From the NCBI GenBank assembly GCA_001600415.1, contig BCJX01000013.1, positions 203,990 to 239,909 of the forward strand: 35,920 bases of DNA, read 5' to 3'. This DNA is from Pascua guehoae. Its lineage: Eukaryota; Basidiomycota; Tremellomycetes; Trichosporonales; Trichosporonaceae. The notes under the pieces are model-generated. The model did no database searches. It was not told the DNA's origin and saw only the letters and a list, made by a program, of their open reading frames with translations. The position numbers were made by a program, and so were the translations under genes. Positions 12,181 to 23,332 of this stretch are shown piece after piece. Each line of letters opens with the position of its first letter. The stretch's first letter is position 1.

Positions 12181-13038
12181 CAGACAACCGCCTGTGCTCC
12201 ACGCTACGTGCCGCTTTTGGCCCTGTTCTGCACTGTCGGACCTCGGGCGGGGGCACGAGGGTGTGATGGAGCGAGAGGGTCGAGATGGACCTGACGCTGG
12301 GCGGTGGGAGCGGTGGGATCTGGGAGTGGTGGGAGAGGTGGGAGTGGTGGGATCGCCACGCAACGAGACGTCCGGGATGCGGCCGCAGGTATCCCAAACG
12401 CAGCCTCGGCCGATGAGCGTGAGTACCTACCCCAGCCGGTCGGACCGCCCCGACAATGTCGAACCAGTTTCGTTCCGTATCGTTCCGCCAAGAGCTCGTC
12501 GTAATGCGGGTACCGCCGCCGATCGGCCCGAGTCGAGCACACTCCTCATTCCCAGAGGTCCTCCATGGCAGACCTCGGAGCTCGGGATCCCACTCCATAT
12601 CCGGTACCAGGAGTCGTGTGGCAACGTGTCTGCAGTCGCGGTTGGATCGTCGCCACGACCGCAGCCTCGAAGAGGCTTGTCGGCGTCTGGGGCCCGGCTG
12701 CTGATGCCCACGACATGCCTTGTGCACCTCCTGCGGGACCGTGGCCGGTTGTGGAGTGTTCAGGTGTTGGTATCATGCGCCGTTGCCAACGAGGATCGCC
12801 TCTGTGCCGGAGATGGCATTGTAGCGATGGAGATGGGTGTGCGTCACCCTCTGTCCCAAGACTCTTAAATACACCTCCCGACGGCCCGACAACCACCTTT
12901 TTATGGACGCCATGTGTTGGCCGGAGGCGCGACTGACAACCCGTGTCGCCCATAAACGCGGCGGTGGACTCGCTTGCAATGTACTCTTCTTTTGCTTACC
13001 AGGGCCGGGCTGCGAGGGAGGCGGATAGCCTGATCTTG

Positions 13039-13094
13039 TTGACGGTTGCGGGTTGACAGTTGCGGGTTGGCAGTTGCGTGTTGACAGTCGCGGG
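13039..13094. repeat. 14-bp tandem repeat, four copies
   Basis: Exactly four copies of a 14-bp unit close to TTGACAGTTGCGGG. Confidence 0.9.
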
Positions 13095-13464
13095 GCGCGA
13101 CACGTGGGTCTCACAACCCTCAGACTGTCACCACGAATACCCATCGCAGTGGCGAGGGTACACTGCGTTTCTGGGCTGGGCGGGTTGGTGCCTGATGAGT
13201 AGGTGCTGATCTACTGTCCATGCCTCCTTGGGCCCAATCCAAGCCGTGTCCTGCCTCGCCGCCCCACCTCCCTCTCTCGGGATGACTGTGGTAGGCACGA
13301 CGACCCCGCCGAGCCAAGGACGCCGAGCCGAGGACGCCGAGGCCAGTCCGTAGTCTGTACAGCGGGCGATGCCTCCGAAATGTCCCCGCTCGCCACACAA
13401 CTCTCTCCGCTGTCCGTACGCGTACTTTATCCTAAGCGCGGGTCGTTGGTGCCTTTGAGTGTAT

Positions 13465-13553
13465 CCTCGCCTCGTCTCGTCTCGCCTCGCCTTGCCTTGC
13501 CTCGTCTCGCCTTGCCTCACTTCACTTCGCCTCGCCTCCTCGCCTCGCCTCGC
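13465..13553. repeat. CTCGC/CTTGC pentanucleotide array
   Basis: A degenerate 5-bp array (CTCGC, CTCGT, CTTGC, CTTCA variants) over about 90 bp. Confidence 0.9.
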
Positions 13554-13750
13554 AGGGAGGTCGCCACGCGGCTCTGGTGCCCAGGCCCAGACGTCATTCT
13601 GTCGCTCGCGCTGCACGGTTCGAGGTGGGATATGCAAACCTCGACGAGACGATCTGGACGAAGAGAGGGTCGATTTCATCAGGCGCTTGCTCGCAGAGGA
13701 CCCCGGGTAGCTTGGTCGCCTGGCAGGGTTCCCAATTCTGAACGGTCGTT

Positions 13751-13807
13751 TAGGACGGTGGTAGGACGGGTGGTAGGACAGGTGGTAGGACAGTGGTAGT
13801 ACAGTGG
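13751..13807. repeat. 11-12 bp tandem repeat, five copies
   Basis: Five copies of TAGGACAGGTGG with 11- or 12-bp spacing. Confidence 0.85.
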
Positions 13808-14188
13808 CGTACGGGTGGGCAAACGTCTCGCGAATGCGGTCAACGCACATTCCCGTGCGAGATGGCCCTGCTGGCAAGTCTGTTTCGGTCAAGACGATAT
13901 TGTCAGGCCATTGATCAGTACCCTGATCAGTGCTCTGGTATCCCCAGCTGGTAGTTGAATGGTACAGCATACTATCTCCGTTGTCCCTTTCCACCTCGCG
14001 TCGCTCACGACACAATGCAAAATTATAAAGTGATACCGCAAGGCAAACACTCTGCCGCCTGTCAATCGTCGCCGTCTCTGTCGCAGTGCTTGCCACTGTC
14101 CCGCGCGCCGCTTTGCGCCCCACAACTCGACGTCCTCGCCCACGCACACGCTCATTACCCACGCCCACGCCCACACCCACACCCACAC

Positions 14189-15493
14189 TCATCGCCCACT
14201 CCACCCCCACTCGCCCTCGTCAAACACCCCCACCGCCTCGTCCGTCCCGCGCCACTCGTCCATCGTGACACACTGCGCCTCGATCCGCCCCACCGCCCAC
14301 GCCGGCGCGTGCCTCAGGCACACCGCAAGCTGCTCCGCGACGACGGCATGTACGCGCTCGGCGTCCGGGGAGTGTGCGCCCGTGACGGCCGCGGGGTCAA
14401 TGGAGCCGACGTTGACGAGTGTGAGTGTCAGTTCGGGTGTGGGCTTTGGGGGGGTTTGAGAATCGTGTGCGTCGTCGGGGTTGTCCGAGTCTGGTGGCAC
14501 TGGGGACACTTGGGGCGCAAGGTCCATCGGCACCGCGTCCGACGGGCCTGCAGGTCCACTTGTCGCCCCATCCTCGGCGGCATCGCTGCCTCCTTGTCCT
14601 TGTGGTGTCTGGGCCCGCTTTCGCGCATCGCGTTCCTCGAGCACGCGCCACAGCTCATCGGCGAGCTTGACAATCAGGCGCCCGACCCACGAGAGCTTGA
14701 TGGGCAGGACCTCGAACGCGGCGTTGCCCGCGCCCGTGTACCCCATCAACGGGCGGGGTTGGGGGCGCCACGACTCGCCCTGCTTTGTATCAAACACGAG
14801 TGTGATCCGGCGCACGTTGGAGGGCAGCGAGGCGAAGATGCCGTATGCGCTGCAGTCTCTCCGCTCGGCCTTGTAGTTTGTGCCCACGAGCGCGACGTCG
14901 GGGCGGAGGACGAACATGGCCGTCCTCACTGCGTCGGCCGTTTCGGCGGGGAGGATACCGGGCGGGACGTGGTCGTACAGCAGTGGCGCGTTGCGGAACA
15001 CCAGGCGCGAGGGGCGGAGTGGGGCGAGGGCACTGCATGCGCCGCCGGATTGGATGTGCAGTGCCCGCGACGCCGCGGATGTGGGGAGGATGACGCGCAG
15101 GGTGTCCAAGGCGGGGAGGGAGGAAGGGGGCGGGAGCGGCGTCGAGTGCGCGAATGCCTGGCACCATGCGGGGGCATGCGGGGTAATATCCAGCTGGACG
15201 ACGTGGCGCGCCGGCCGGAAGTGGCCCAGGCATGAGCGCGAGGGCAGCGAGATGCACACGTCGCCGTCGAGGTCCGAGAGGGGTGGACGGCACGGCAGCC
15301 GCAGACGCGCGTACAGATACGGAAGGGCGCGCGTGTAGAAGATCGAGTTTACAACGAGGCAGGCTCGCAGAGTGGAGCGCGGGACGAGGGCGAGAATGTC
15401 GTCCAGGACTTCGACGGGGAGGCGCGAGAGGATACCCTCGGCCACGTCGTCTGGCCGGGAAGCGGACGCGGCGTCGCACAAGTTGTCGGACAT
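14189..15493 (-). CDS. F-box-like protein, unknown substrate
   Basis: A single exon of 434 aa. Residues 25-61 read LPVEVLDDILALVPRS, then TLRACLVVNSIFYTRALPYLY, which fits the F-box/F-box-like pattern (LPxEvLxxIl....l....lVs..f...a.p.LY). Such proteins couple substrates to SCF ubiquitin ligases through Skp1. The rest has no repeats I can assign, but resembles the lineage-expanded F-box-like proteins of basidiomycete yeasts. There is a disordered insert rich in P, D and Q at about residues 300-365 before a conserved-looking C-terminus. I chose the ATG at 15493 (MSDNLC) because it directly precedes the domain; an in-frame ATG at 15538 would add 15 residues. No intron is needed. Confidence 0.7.
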   Translation of the reverse strand: MSDNLCDAASASRPDDVAEGILSRLPVEVLDDILALVPRSTLRACLVVNSIFYTRALPYLYARLRLPCRPPLSDLDGDVCISLPSRSCLGHFRPARHVVQLDITPHAPAWCQAFAHSTPLPPPSSLPALDTLRVILPTSAASRALHIQSGGACSALAPLRPSRLVFRNAPLLYDHVPPGILPAETADAVRTAMFVLRPDVALVGTNYKAERRDCSAYGIFASLPSNVRRITLVFDTKQGESWRPQPRPLMGYTGAGNAAFEVLPIKLSWVGRLIVKLADELWRVLEERDARKRAQTPQGQGGSDAAEDGATSGPAGPSDAVPMDLAPQVSPVPPDSDNPDDAHDSQTPPKPTPELTLTLVNVGSIDPAAVTGAHSPDAERVHAVVAEQLAVCLRHAPAWAVGRIEAQCVTMDEWRGTDEAVGVFDEGEWGWSGR

Positions 15494-15908
15494 GGTGGAA
15501 TGGGCAATGGGACGACAACGGAGCACATCGCTCAACATATCGCACACTCTTTCGTCGGTCGGTCATCCAAAGTGGAGGCCCGTGCCTGGGTGCCTCCACT
15601 TTCCCCCTCGGTGTATCGGTGTATTGGCACAACCTTGGAGGAAGCGCTCTCTGACGAAGCGCTCTCTTCCTTCAAACTCTTCATGCCTTTTCATTCAGCC
15701 TGTAGTGCCTGTAGCCCAGTCTGTAACTCAGTAACCCTGCCCATGCTACCTCGTTCGTCGCGATACCTTGAACCTGCTTCATGCATCCAACCATATATCT
15801 AGCAGACCCACGAATTCTGCCGATCGGATTGCCACTCTCGAAATACCAGCACGCCAGCCGCATGCTGCGGCTCAAACAACGCCGAGATTAACAAAGACCA
15901 CGTTCGAG
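15494..15908. other. Intergenic, F-box promoter and KH-gene 3' flank
   Basis: About 415 bp with no gene. A short direct duplication, GAAGCGCTCTCT, occurs twice near 15640 and 15657. Confidence 0.6.
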
Positions 15909-17413
15909 TTACATTGGCGCACCCTCGCCCGCGGCCTTTGCCTTTTCGGCCTCGAGGCGGTGGTAGAGCATCTGCACAGCAACGTTAATGTTCTGCGGCT
16001 GGCCCGTAATCGTGACCAGGCGCTCGTCGGGGTTCGGAACCTGTCCCGGGCCAGGCGCGGTGCCGGGCTCGGTCACGCGAATCTGACATTGCGACTGCGC
16101 GCGGATCTCGTTGATCTTGACACCGGCCTTGCCGATGACTATAGGCGTCAGCATGTTGCAAGATTACAGGTCAAGCTTGGGGTTGCCAGTGGGTCTTCAC
16201 GCAGCGCCTCGCGACCAACACTGGCGCCCTTCGCGACACTCACTAGCGCCGACCAGCGAGTTGGGAATGAAAATCTGCTGCGTTTGGCTACCAGGAGCAG
16301 CCGCGGCAGGGTGTCCGCCAGGTCCGCCAGGCGCCGGCCCGGGGAAGGGTGGGGGAGGACCCTGCTGAGACTGCTGGCGGTACGCGCCGACGTGCGATGA
16401 AGGGCCGGGGTTGCGCTCCTGGTACTCGAGCAGGATCGTGCCAATGTAGTAGACGGCAATGTGAATAGCGTCGGCGACGCCGGTCACCGACAGGATGCGC
16501 TGATGTCAGCCAATGCCTGTGCACATGGCGCTTACCTCGGTCGAGCCCGGGAGCATGACTTCGCTAGCGTTCAGACGTGCGCCAGAGGCGTCCTGGATCT
16601 CCTTGATCTTGGCTCCGCCCTTGCCGATACTGGGAGAGGTCAGTGCTTCAATCGAAATGACCGAGGAAGATCCTACGCACACGCTGCCCATGCGCGAGTT
16701 GGGAATGATAAACTTGATCGTGACTGTCCTGGAACCGGGCACCGAGGCGACGTCAAAGGGCTCGTCGTTGATGCGACGGACAATGAGGCCAAAGGCCTAG
16801 AGAGCGGGGTCAGTCGATGCTCGATGGGTGGGTGCTCGTGCACCAGTGACTCACCTTGCTGACCGCGTCGAGCGCGCCAAATACGTTCAGTATCCGCTCA
16901 GGGTTGCCCGGAATAGACTCGGAGATGGTGACACGCGCGCCGGACTTCTCCTGAACAGTTAGCCAGGCTTGCTGAGACACGCGGACCCACCCTAATCTCG
17001 TTGACATGTGCACCTGCACGGCCAATAATGACGCTGGCATCCTGGGTAACGATCAGGGCGCGCATGGAAATCTGCTGCGCGGTAGCCTCGGTCGACTTCG
17101 CAGGAGTGGCGGGGATGGATGAAGGCGGGGCCGAGATCATGGCGCCGCTCGACGACGAGCCGGCCTCGGCAGTGGGCGAGGCCGAGGCGCCGTTGCTTGG
17201 GGAATGTCAGATGGTTGTTGACCAAAGGCAAGGCTCAATGACGTACTCATTGTTCATGTTGACATCGTCCATTTTCTTCTTGGGCTTTTCCGAGGAAGAC
17301 GAGCTCTTGGTGGGCGACGACGCAGACGAGTCCTCGCGGGCACGCTTGACTGTGTAATAATTGTCCTGGAGGGGAGAGGCGGGGCGCTTGGCGGCTGCAG
17401 GCGCGTCGGACAT
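15909..17413 (-). CDS. Triple-KH RNA-binding protein (PCBP / Pbp2 / Rnc1 type)
   Basis: Seven exons: 17413-17247, 17195-16991, 16950-16855, 16796-16681, 16629-16536, 16499-16244, 16138-15909; 387 aa. Introns are 51, 40, 58, 51, 36 and 105 nt. Three KH domains are visible, each with a GxxG loop: KH1 at about residues 93-165 (VIIGRAGAHVNEIREKSGA), KH2 at about 175-250 (SVIGKGGAKIKEIQDASGA), KH3 at about 295-375 (AIIGKAGVKINEIRAQSQC). Introns interrupt KH1, KH2 and KH3 near the GxxG loops or in the domain body. A Pro/Gly-rich linker separates KH2 and KH3. The order and spacing match fungal Pbp2/Hek2 and S. pombe Rnc1, which bind C/U-rich mRNA and affect stability and localisation. The N-terminus is a Ser/Lys-rich disordered stretch with a possible nuclear signal (EKPKKK). 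The specific ortholog is not settled. Confidence 0.9.
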
Positions 17414-17438
17414 GTTAGGATGCGAAGTAGCAAGGATG

Positions 17439-17446
17439 CAGAGTCG

Positions 17447-17495
<49 letters not shown>
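17439..17495. repeat. (GT)n microsatellite
   Basis: About 28 GT units, 25-80 bp upstream of the KH gene ATG, probably within its leader or core promoter. Confidence 0.95.
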
Positions 17496-17497
<2 letters not shown>

Positions 17498-17909
17498 GAC
17501 AAAGTTAAGGGGCACTGTCAGTGGGAGGGTATACGGGCACGCAGCGCAGTAGCAACAAGGGCAACAGCGGTAAAGAGGACGGGGTGGTGGGCCGTTCGAA
17601 GGAGCCGGGGGGGGACGGCACGGGTGGGGTCGAGTGTCGAGGAAGGGGGGGTAAAGGAAGAGAGTCGACCCAGGCCAAGGATGGATGCGTCGAGGGCAAA
17701 AAAAAAAAAAAGATGATGATGATGGTGTTGTTTGCAGAGGTGTCGGCAAAGGAAGAGAATGTGTCGCGGGATGAGAAAGGTGGAGGGAGTCAGGTGGAGG
17801 GGAGAGGGGAAAAGGAAGACTCTGGCACCAACACTCACGTTTACTCGCGCTCGCGCTCTGGGGATCCGCCTTTACGAGAGTGGTGGTGGAAAACGGCGGT
17901 AGGGGCGGG

Positions 17910-17937
17910 NNNNNNNNNNNNNNNNNNNNNNNNNNNN
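17910..17937. other. Assembly gap of 28 N
   Basis: A run of N flanked by G-rich sequence, suggesting an unresolved homopolymer. Confidence 0.98.
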
Positions 17938-19100
17938 GGGTGGGGGGAGTTGCTTGCTCGTAAGTGGGGGGAAGGCATGCAGATAGAGGCAGGCCAGGCA
18001 GAAGGCAACAGGCCAGGCATGGGAAGCACCCAGCCCGCCGCGCGCGGTGCAGAGGGGCAGTGGCAGTGGCACTGCACGAGCGAAGCAGATGGACGGCAGG
18101 CATGAGGCATTCGGCCTTTTTCCCTGGGCCATGGTACCTGCGCGGGGGGGTGGGTCCCATGTTGTCAACCCAGCCAGGCGCGTCGTCATGGCATGGCAAA
18201 TGGATGGCAATTCAATGTGAGCCCCCAGGCAAAAGGAAAGTAATTACACGGCGTTATTTATTATTTCGGCGTTTTTGTATCAGTGGCACATGGCATGTTT
18301 TGGTGCCTGACCCAGCTGCCCCACTTTCGTCATAACAAAGCCACCACCCACCCACCCACCTGCAGTGGACGCCTCTCTACGCCCATCGTGCACGTTTGGG
18401 TGGTTGGGTGGGTGGTGCCTATTGTCGCCTGCGTGCTCCTCTGTCTCTGCTCAACCTTCCCCTACCCCCACCCACCCAACATTTTACTCGCCATTCTCTC
18501 CCACCCATTCCCTTTCCCATCACCACTGCTGCATGCATCAAACACGTCTTGGTCTCCATCTCTGCTGGTTCCGTCTTCAACATTTTCATTCCAAGCCTTG
18601 CATTAACCCCATGTTGACGCGCAAAGAGGTGTGAGCGTTGTCATCGTCTGTAATGTGCCGTCTCGTGCCACCGCCCTGTGCCAGCCGCCAGCCCAGCCAG
18701 CCCTGCGCGCGCATCCGTACATCCAACCAAACGCTCCGTCCTGTTATCCTTTTCATCATCACCCTCTCCTCTCACTAGCAACAACCAGCTATCTCCCATC
18801 CTCTCCATCACAGCCCCTCTCGCCCTAGTCACCGACCCTTTACCATCGCTCCTCGACGCGCCCAGCTTGTTTTCGCCCACCGACGCGTCCCATACCGTGC
18901 ATAACCGACATCTCTGCACGCCGCCTCCCCGGTCCCGTAGCGCGCGCAGGTGTTTGCGTGTCGACTCCCACCCCCCCTCCGACCCTATTGTTCACGCGTC
19001 CATCTCCGGGATACCATTCCATCCAGCTTTTCTAACATTGCCCCCTGTTTCCGGCGCCGCTTATACCCCTGGCAACGCGGGTGTGGCGGAGCAAAAGCGC

Positions 19101-19116
19101 GTCAACATTTGTTGAC
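19101..19116. promoter_or_regulatory. 16-bp perfect palindrome GTCAACATTTGTTGAC upstream of ITC1
   Basis: GTCAACA-TT-TGTTGAC is an inverted repeat ending 56 bp upstream of the ITC1 ATG. Related elements occur at 24336-24351 (14 of 16 matches), 1674-1689 (minus, 13 of 16) and 27777-27789 (a shortened form). It could be a dimeric transcription-factor site; the factor is unknown. Confidence 0.5.
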
Positions 19117-19172
19117 ATCTCCGCCAAACATCACCTCCATCTCCTTGCCACCTCGGTCGCGCCTCGCCCACC

Positions 19173-22100
19173 ATGCCCCTTCTCAGGCGCAAGCCCGTGC
19201 TCCTGACCCCACTCCCATCCCTCTCTACTATCGTTCAGCCTCTGCATGGCGCCGGTGCAGCTGCAGGTGGAAGCTCTCCTGCACCAGGACCCGGGGCTGC
19301 CGATGACTTTCCACAAGATGGCAAGGACGACGAGGAGCAGCTCGACAAGCTCCTCGCGGCACTGAGCAATCCCGGCCCATCCAAGCGTGGACACAAGGCG
19401 AATGGGGCTTTGAACGGATCAGCTGCCGCTGCGATGCCACCTCCACCGCTCGTCAGCAATGGCATCCCAGGATACCGCGTCAAGAACGTGGAAGTCTTCT
19501 ACATCCCCGAGACTGGCGAAATGTTCCTAGACTACGAGTATGTGTGAAGACGTGTTCGGCACAATGCCACACGACTCTGCAGCAGCCACTGATGCCCGCC
19601 AGGTCGTATGCCGCGAGGAGAGCTTTCTACGACCAGCCCCTGTTCCAGTGCGAAGGTAGGCGGGTTTTGGGTGCCAACTGGTGCTGACAGACACAGTGAG
19701 CGGCAAATCGGCCTTGTCCTACTTTGATGCCCTCGAGAGCGAGTCGGAGCAGGTTCGCATGCTCCACTCGCGTTTCCCAAGACAGCTCAAGAAGGCAGTT
19801 CTTGCGTCGGTCCAGTTTCGTGAGTTGATCAAGATCGAAGACCGGGTGGGGAGCAATCGCTGACACTTGTACAGAGGTAGAAGGCAAGCTCGAGACACTT
19901 GCGGACAAGGTGTTTGAGCGCTTCCACAACCGCTTCTTTGACGACGAGAGTGAGTGATCCCGACGTCCTGCGACTTGGGATTTCACGCTAACCTTGACAG
20001 AGGTGTTTGTGGATGTCCAGGGCGACAAATATCTCGCGCGTGTTGTTCGCACCTTTCCCCCAAAGAACCTGGCTCAACCCGGTGGACAGGCTGTTCTGGC
20101 ATACCACCCGTATGCCACCGACCTGAACATGGCCAACGAGGACGTGGTGGAGCACGACGACCCGATGAAATACTTTTATCAGGTCCGCCTTATTGAAGAG
20201 GGGGGCGAAGGCATTGCTACCGAGTATGCCAGCACAAACAGCAATAGCGCGGACGCAGACGAGGAAGACGGCAAGTGGCAGCAGAGTGTGATGGAAGTTC
20301 AGGCCGACAAGATCAGGTGAGTTTTGGAGGTTCTCTTAGAGCGAGGCGCTGACAAGCAGCCGCGACCGCATCAACTTTTCACGTGCCATCCTCAAGCGCT
20401 TCATCCGCGACTGTGTCTCGCGCGAGGCTGCAATCTGCTCTCCATGGCTTGTCAAGAAGGCGGTTGCCAAACGTTATGGCATTCCGACCGAGATTTCTGA
20501 CGAGCTCCGTCAAACGATTGCCCAGCGCCGCAACAAGCAGATGGAGAAGCGCAAGCGCGACCGCGAGCCGGCAAAGGCTGTCGGCCAGAGCGAGATTGAG
20601 GAGACCGAGGACGACGCCCAGCCTGGCAAAAAGAAGAGAAGGACAAAGGCAGAGCGGGAAAAGGAAAAGGAGGACAAGGAGAAGGAAAAGGCGAGGTTAA
20701 AGGCGGAACTAGAGTTGCAAAAACTCAAGGAAAAGGAGGAAAAGGAAAAGGAAGAGGAAGAGAAGAAGAAGAAGCGCGGCATCAAGTATCCCTGCGAAGG
20801 TGAGCCCGTCGCGCTGGATGGACAGACCTGACGACAGACCTCATTCTCGAGTTTTCGCCAGAACGCGATGGTGCTGCAGGAAGGATAGAGGTTCGCCCAA
20901 CGCCAAACCGACATCTTCCATTTGGCGAACAGTTTGAGACGTTCCTGATGGCTTGGAGCTTTCTCAATGTCATGGGGTGAGTTGAACGACGTCGGCATTT
21001 TCTGACCCTCGCAGGAACGCACTTGGACTGTCGCCTTTTTCGATCGACGACTTTGAGCAGGCACTGTACCACACTGACCCGTACACTGCCCCCGTCCCAC
21101 TCCTTGTTGAAATCCACGCGGCGCTTCTCAACACCCTCGTCCGCGACCTTCAGGCTGGCAACGAGCCCGTCCGACCGCTGGCACTCACTGGTGTCGACAC
21201 TGAGCACGACACAGACTATTGGGAGGGCAACAAGGGCGCAACAACTGAGACACTTCGGCCCGTCGCTGTGCCGCTGGCAGAGTCGTGGAAGCGGAGGGAG
21301 CTTTCCCCCCGCGACAACCGTCGGGGCTGGGAGAATGCCCTGGTCGGGTGTCTGTGGGAGCGCGCGACGCTCGAAACGTTCCCTTCCTACCTCGACAGCA
21401 TCTTGTACCTCACATTCGAGAATAAGCCTGCACCAACACGACCAACGTGGTCGACAGGCCCGTCGTCGAGCTCGGCTTCGGGCTTGATCCAGACAAAGCC
21501 CGACAAGCGGTACACGTCGCTGCATTTTGTCCACAAGTTGAACATTATTGCCTTCCTTATCGAGCTTGTCGCGCAAACCGCTGCGGTCCGCGACCTGATG
21601 GAGGAGGCCAGTGCCGATCTTACCGAAGTGCGCAAAGACCAGATTGAGGTGCGGCGCGAATGGCGTAGAGTGTGAGTTGTTGTGAATACGTGACAGCGCG
21701 TTGCTTACCCATCAGGCGCGCCGAACGCGACGCTCTCGAAAAGGACAAGGAACCGGAAGGCGAGGGCGATGATGGCGTCAAGGACGAGCCTACCGACTCT
21801 CGGGCAGTAACACCCAATGGACACGTCAACGGCAACGGGACTGCGACCAACACGGATCGTGACGAGCTCGAGGGGTCGATGGTCGGTGACCATCGGTCTC
21901 GCGCATCGTCACCAGCGTCTGACGGTGGAAGAGTGTACACTGGCGCGCAGCGACGACGCGCCATGAAGGAGAAGGCCGCTGAGCGCGAAGCTGAAGAGGC
22001 GATGCGCGCGGCACGCCTGGCAAAGGAGCGGGAGGAGGAGCGGCAGCGGAAGAATGAGGCCAAGCTTATCGCAGCCGAGAAGCGCCGCCTCGAGGAGGAA

Positions 22101-22723
22101 GAGGAGGCACTCGATGCCCGACTGCGCCAGCTCGAGTTTGACTTTCGCCGGCACTTTTACACCCTCCGCGCGCGTCCCTTGGGTTCGGACCGGTTCGGCA
22201 ACAAGGTGTGGTGGATGGATGGGCTTGGGAGTGCGCCGCTGTACGCCAACGGCAAGGTCGGCGAGGGCAAGATCCAGTGGGGTACAGGCCGGCTGTATCT
22301 GCAAGGCGCCGACGACCTGGACGTCGAGTTTGCACGCGCGCCAGTTGACATGTCGGTCGTCGACATCAACGCCCGCCGCGACCGTGAAGAGGGACCAGGA
22401 CGCCTCGAGCCCGGTCAGTGGGCAATGTACGACACGATCGAACAGCTGGAAGCGTTCCAAAATTGGCTCAACCCACGCGGCTCCCGCGAGGCCCACCTCC
22501 TGCGCGCGCTCAAGCTGTGGTGGCCAGAACTCGAGGGTGGATTCCGCCGCCGTCGACTGGCGACTGGTCTGGACCAGCCGCCAGAGGAGGAGAATACGCG
22601 CCGTACACGCCCGCGCCGTACTGCCGGCGAGGAGGAGAATGCCGGGTACCTCGGTTGGAAGGTGAGTCGAGTATCTTGTGATGCGGGTGGGACACGGCTG
22701 ACGGACAGAACCGCAGGGCGTAG
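19173..22723 (+). CDS. ITC1: ITC1/ACF1-type ISWI chromatin-remodelling subunit (WAC, DDT, WHIM)
   Basis: Ten exons: 19173-19537, 19603-19655, 19697-19819, 19875-19949, 20001-20316, 20360-20799, 20838-20976, 21015-21671, 21716-22661, 22709-22723; 1042 aa. All introns are 38-65 nt. The N-terminus MPLLRRKPVLL, then NVEVFYIPETGEMFLDYE, FYDQPLFQCEVSGKSALSYFDALESE and RFPRQLK form the WAC domain, split by an Ala/Pro-rich insert (about residues 15-97). A Lys/Glu coiled coil at about 370-455 precedes the DDT domain (FGEQFETFLMAWSFLNVM, about 485-545). WHIM1 follows (SLHFVHKLNIIAFLIELVAQ, about 665-700), a second charged coiled coil (about 790-860), and a WHIM2/WSD-like segment (DRFGNKVWWMDGLG). Yeast Itc1 partners Isw2 in nucleosome sliding. 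The final coding exon is only 15 nt (NRRA-stop), so the exact end is less sure; reading through the last donor would end differently. Confidence 0.93.
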
Positions 22724-23332
22724 GGTGGTTGCGTGAGGGGAGGAGCAGCACGAGAAGTGGGCATCGGCGGGCTCGCCACTGTGTCACTGTGTATCCACAC
22801 ACATATTGCATCATTACTTGGACAGAGCTACGCTCGCTAGTGATATGTAGCTTTTTGTCTGAGCCGCAAGAGGCTGTGCGTTCCTGGGACTGTTGCTGAT
22901 ATACAGAGCTGATAGCATGTGCTGTCACACGACAAACCGAGACGCTACGTGGAAAGCTTAAAGCGGACCTGCTGGTGGGGCTGTGAATGCTTGGCGGATG
23001 GTTGTGGCACAGCATTACTCACCACTCATACTCACAACAGAAGGCATGCCTTGATATCGTACCATAGAAGCTTATCTGGGCGGGAGCGGAAGTGCCTGGG
23101 ACGCTTCCAGGCTCACAATGTGCGACATTGACGCAACGGTGTCCAGTGTTTCGTACGGCGGAGCGGCCTCGTGAACCCGCCGCCAAGACAGCAGATGGCA
23201 CATGAGCGCGAGGCCAAGAACATTGCCACATCTGCTCTTGCACACTGTATACGTGCATAGCATGGGATAAAAGGCCGCCTCGAGGCCATTCCCACCAAGT
23301 CCCACTCCCACTCATCACTGATCGACACCCAA
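22724..23332. other. Intergenic, ITC1 3' end and secreted-protein promoter
   Basis: About 610 bp with no other gene recognised. A TATA box lies at 23267-23273. Confidence 0.6.
23267..23273 (+). promoter_or_regulatory. TATA box of the secreted-protein gene
   Basis: ATAAAAG in the context GGGATAAAAGGCC, 60 bp upstream of the ATG. This is the clearest TATA-type promoter in the window and is consistent with a regulated, highly expressed gene. Confidence 0.55.

Larger units (their letters stand above)
12181..14188. other. Gene-poor region with tandem repeats
   Basis: Two kb with no gene I can recognise. Long frames exist (+ 12152-12868; - 13128-14210) but lack family motifs, mix low-complexity runs and begin inside a tRNA or a repeat, so I treat them as chance frames in GC-rich DNA. 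Repeats inside are listed separately. A CACGTG occurs at 13101-13106. The stretch may be decayed sequence or promoter and 3' flank. Confidence 0.5.
17414..19172. other. Divergent intergenic region, KH gene and ITC1 promoters
   Basis: About 1.76 kb without a supported gene. It contains a GT microsatellite in the KH leader, an A run at about 17699-17711, an assembly gap, GGTGGGTGG-type repeats near 18340-18415, and a long pyrimidine-rich stretch (18430-19170) ahead of ITC1 with the palindrome at 19101-19116. Confidence 0.6.

Noticed and set aside
13128..14210. 360-codon minus-strand frame, and kinase-like DFIRRLLAEDPG on the plus strand at about 13650-13708
   Set aside because: The minus frame crosses three tandem arrays and carries no domain. 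The plus-strand fragment has no kinase motifs around it and stops immediately.
17207..18199. 330-codon minus-strand frame extending upstream of the KH gene ATG
   Set aside because: It runs through the CA microsatellite, an A run and the N gap; the KH protein starts naturally at MSDAP (17413).
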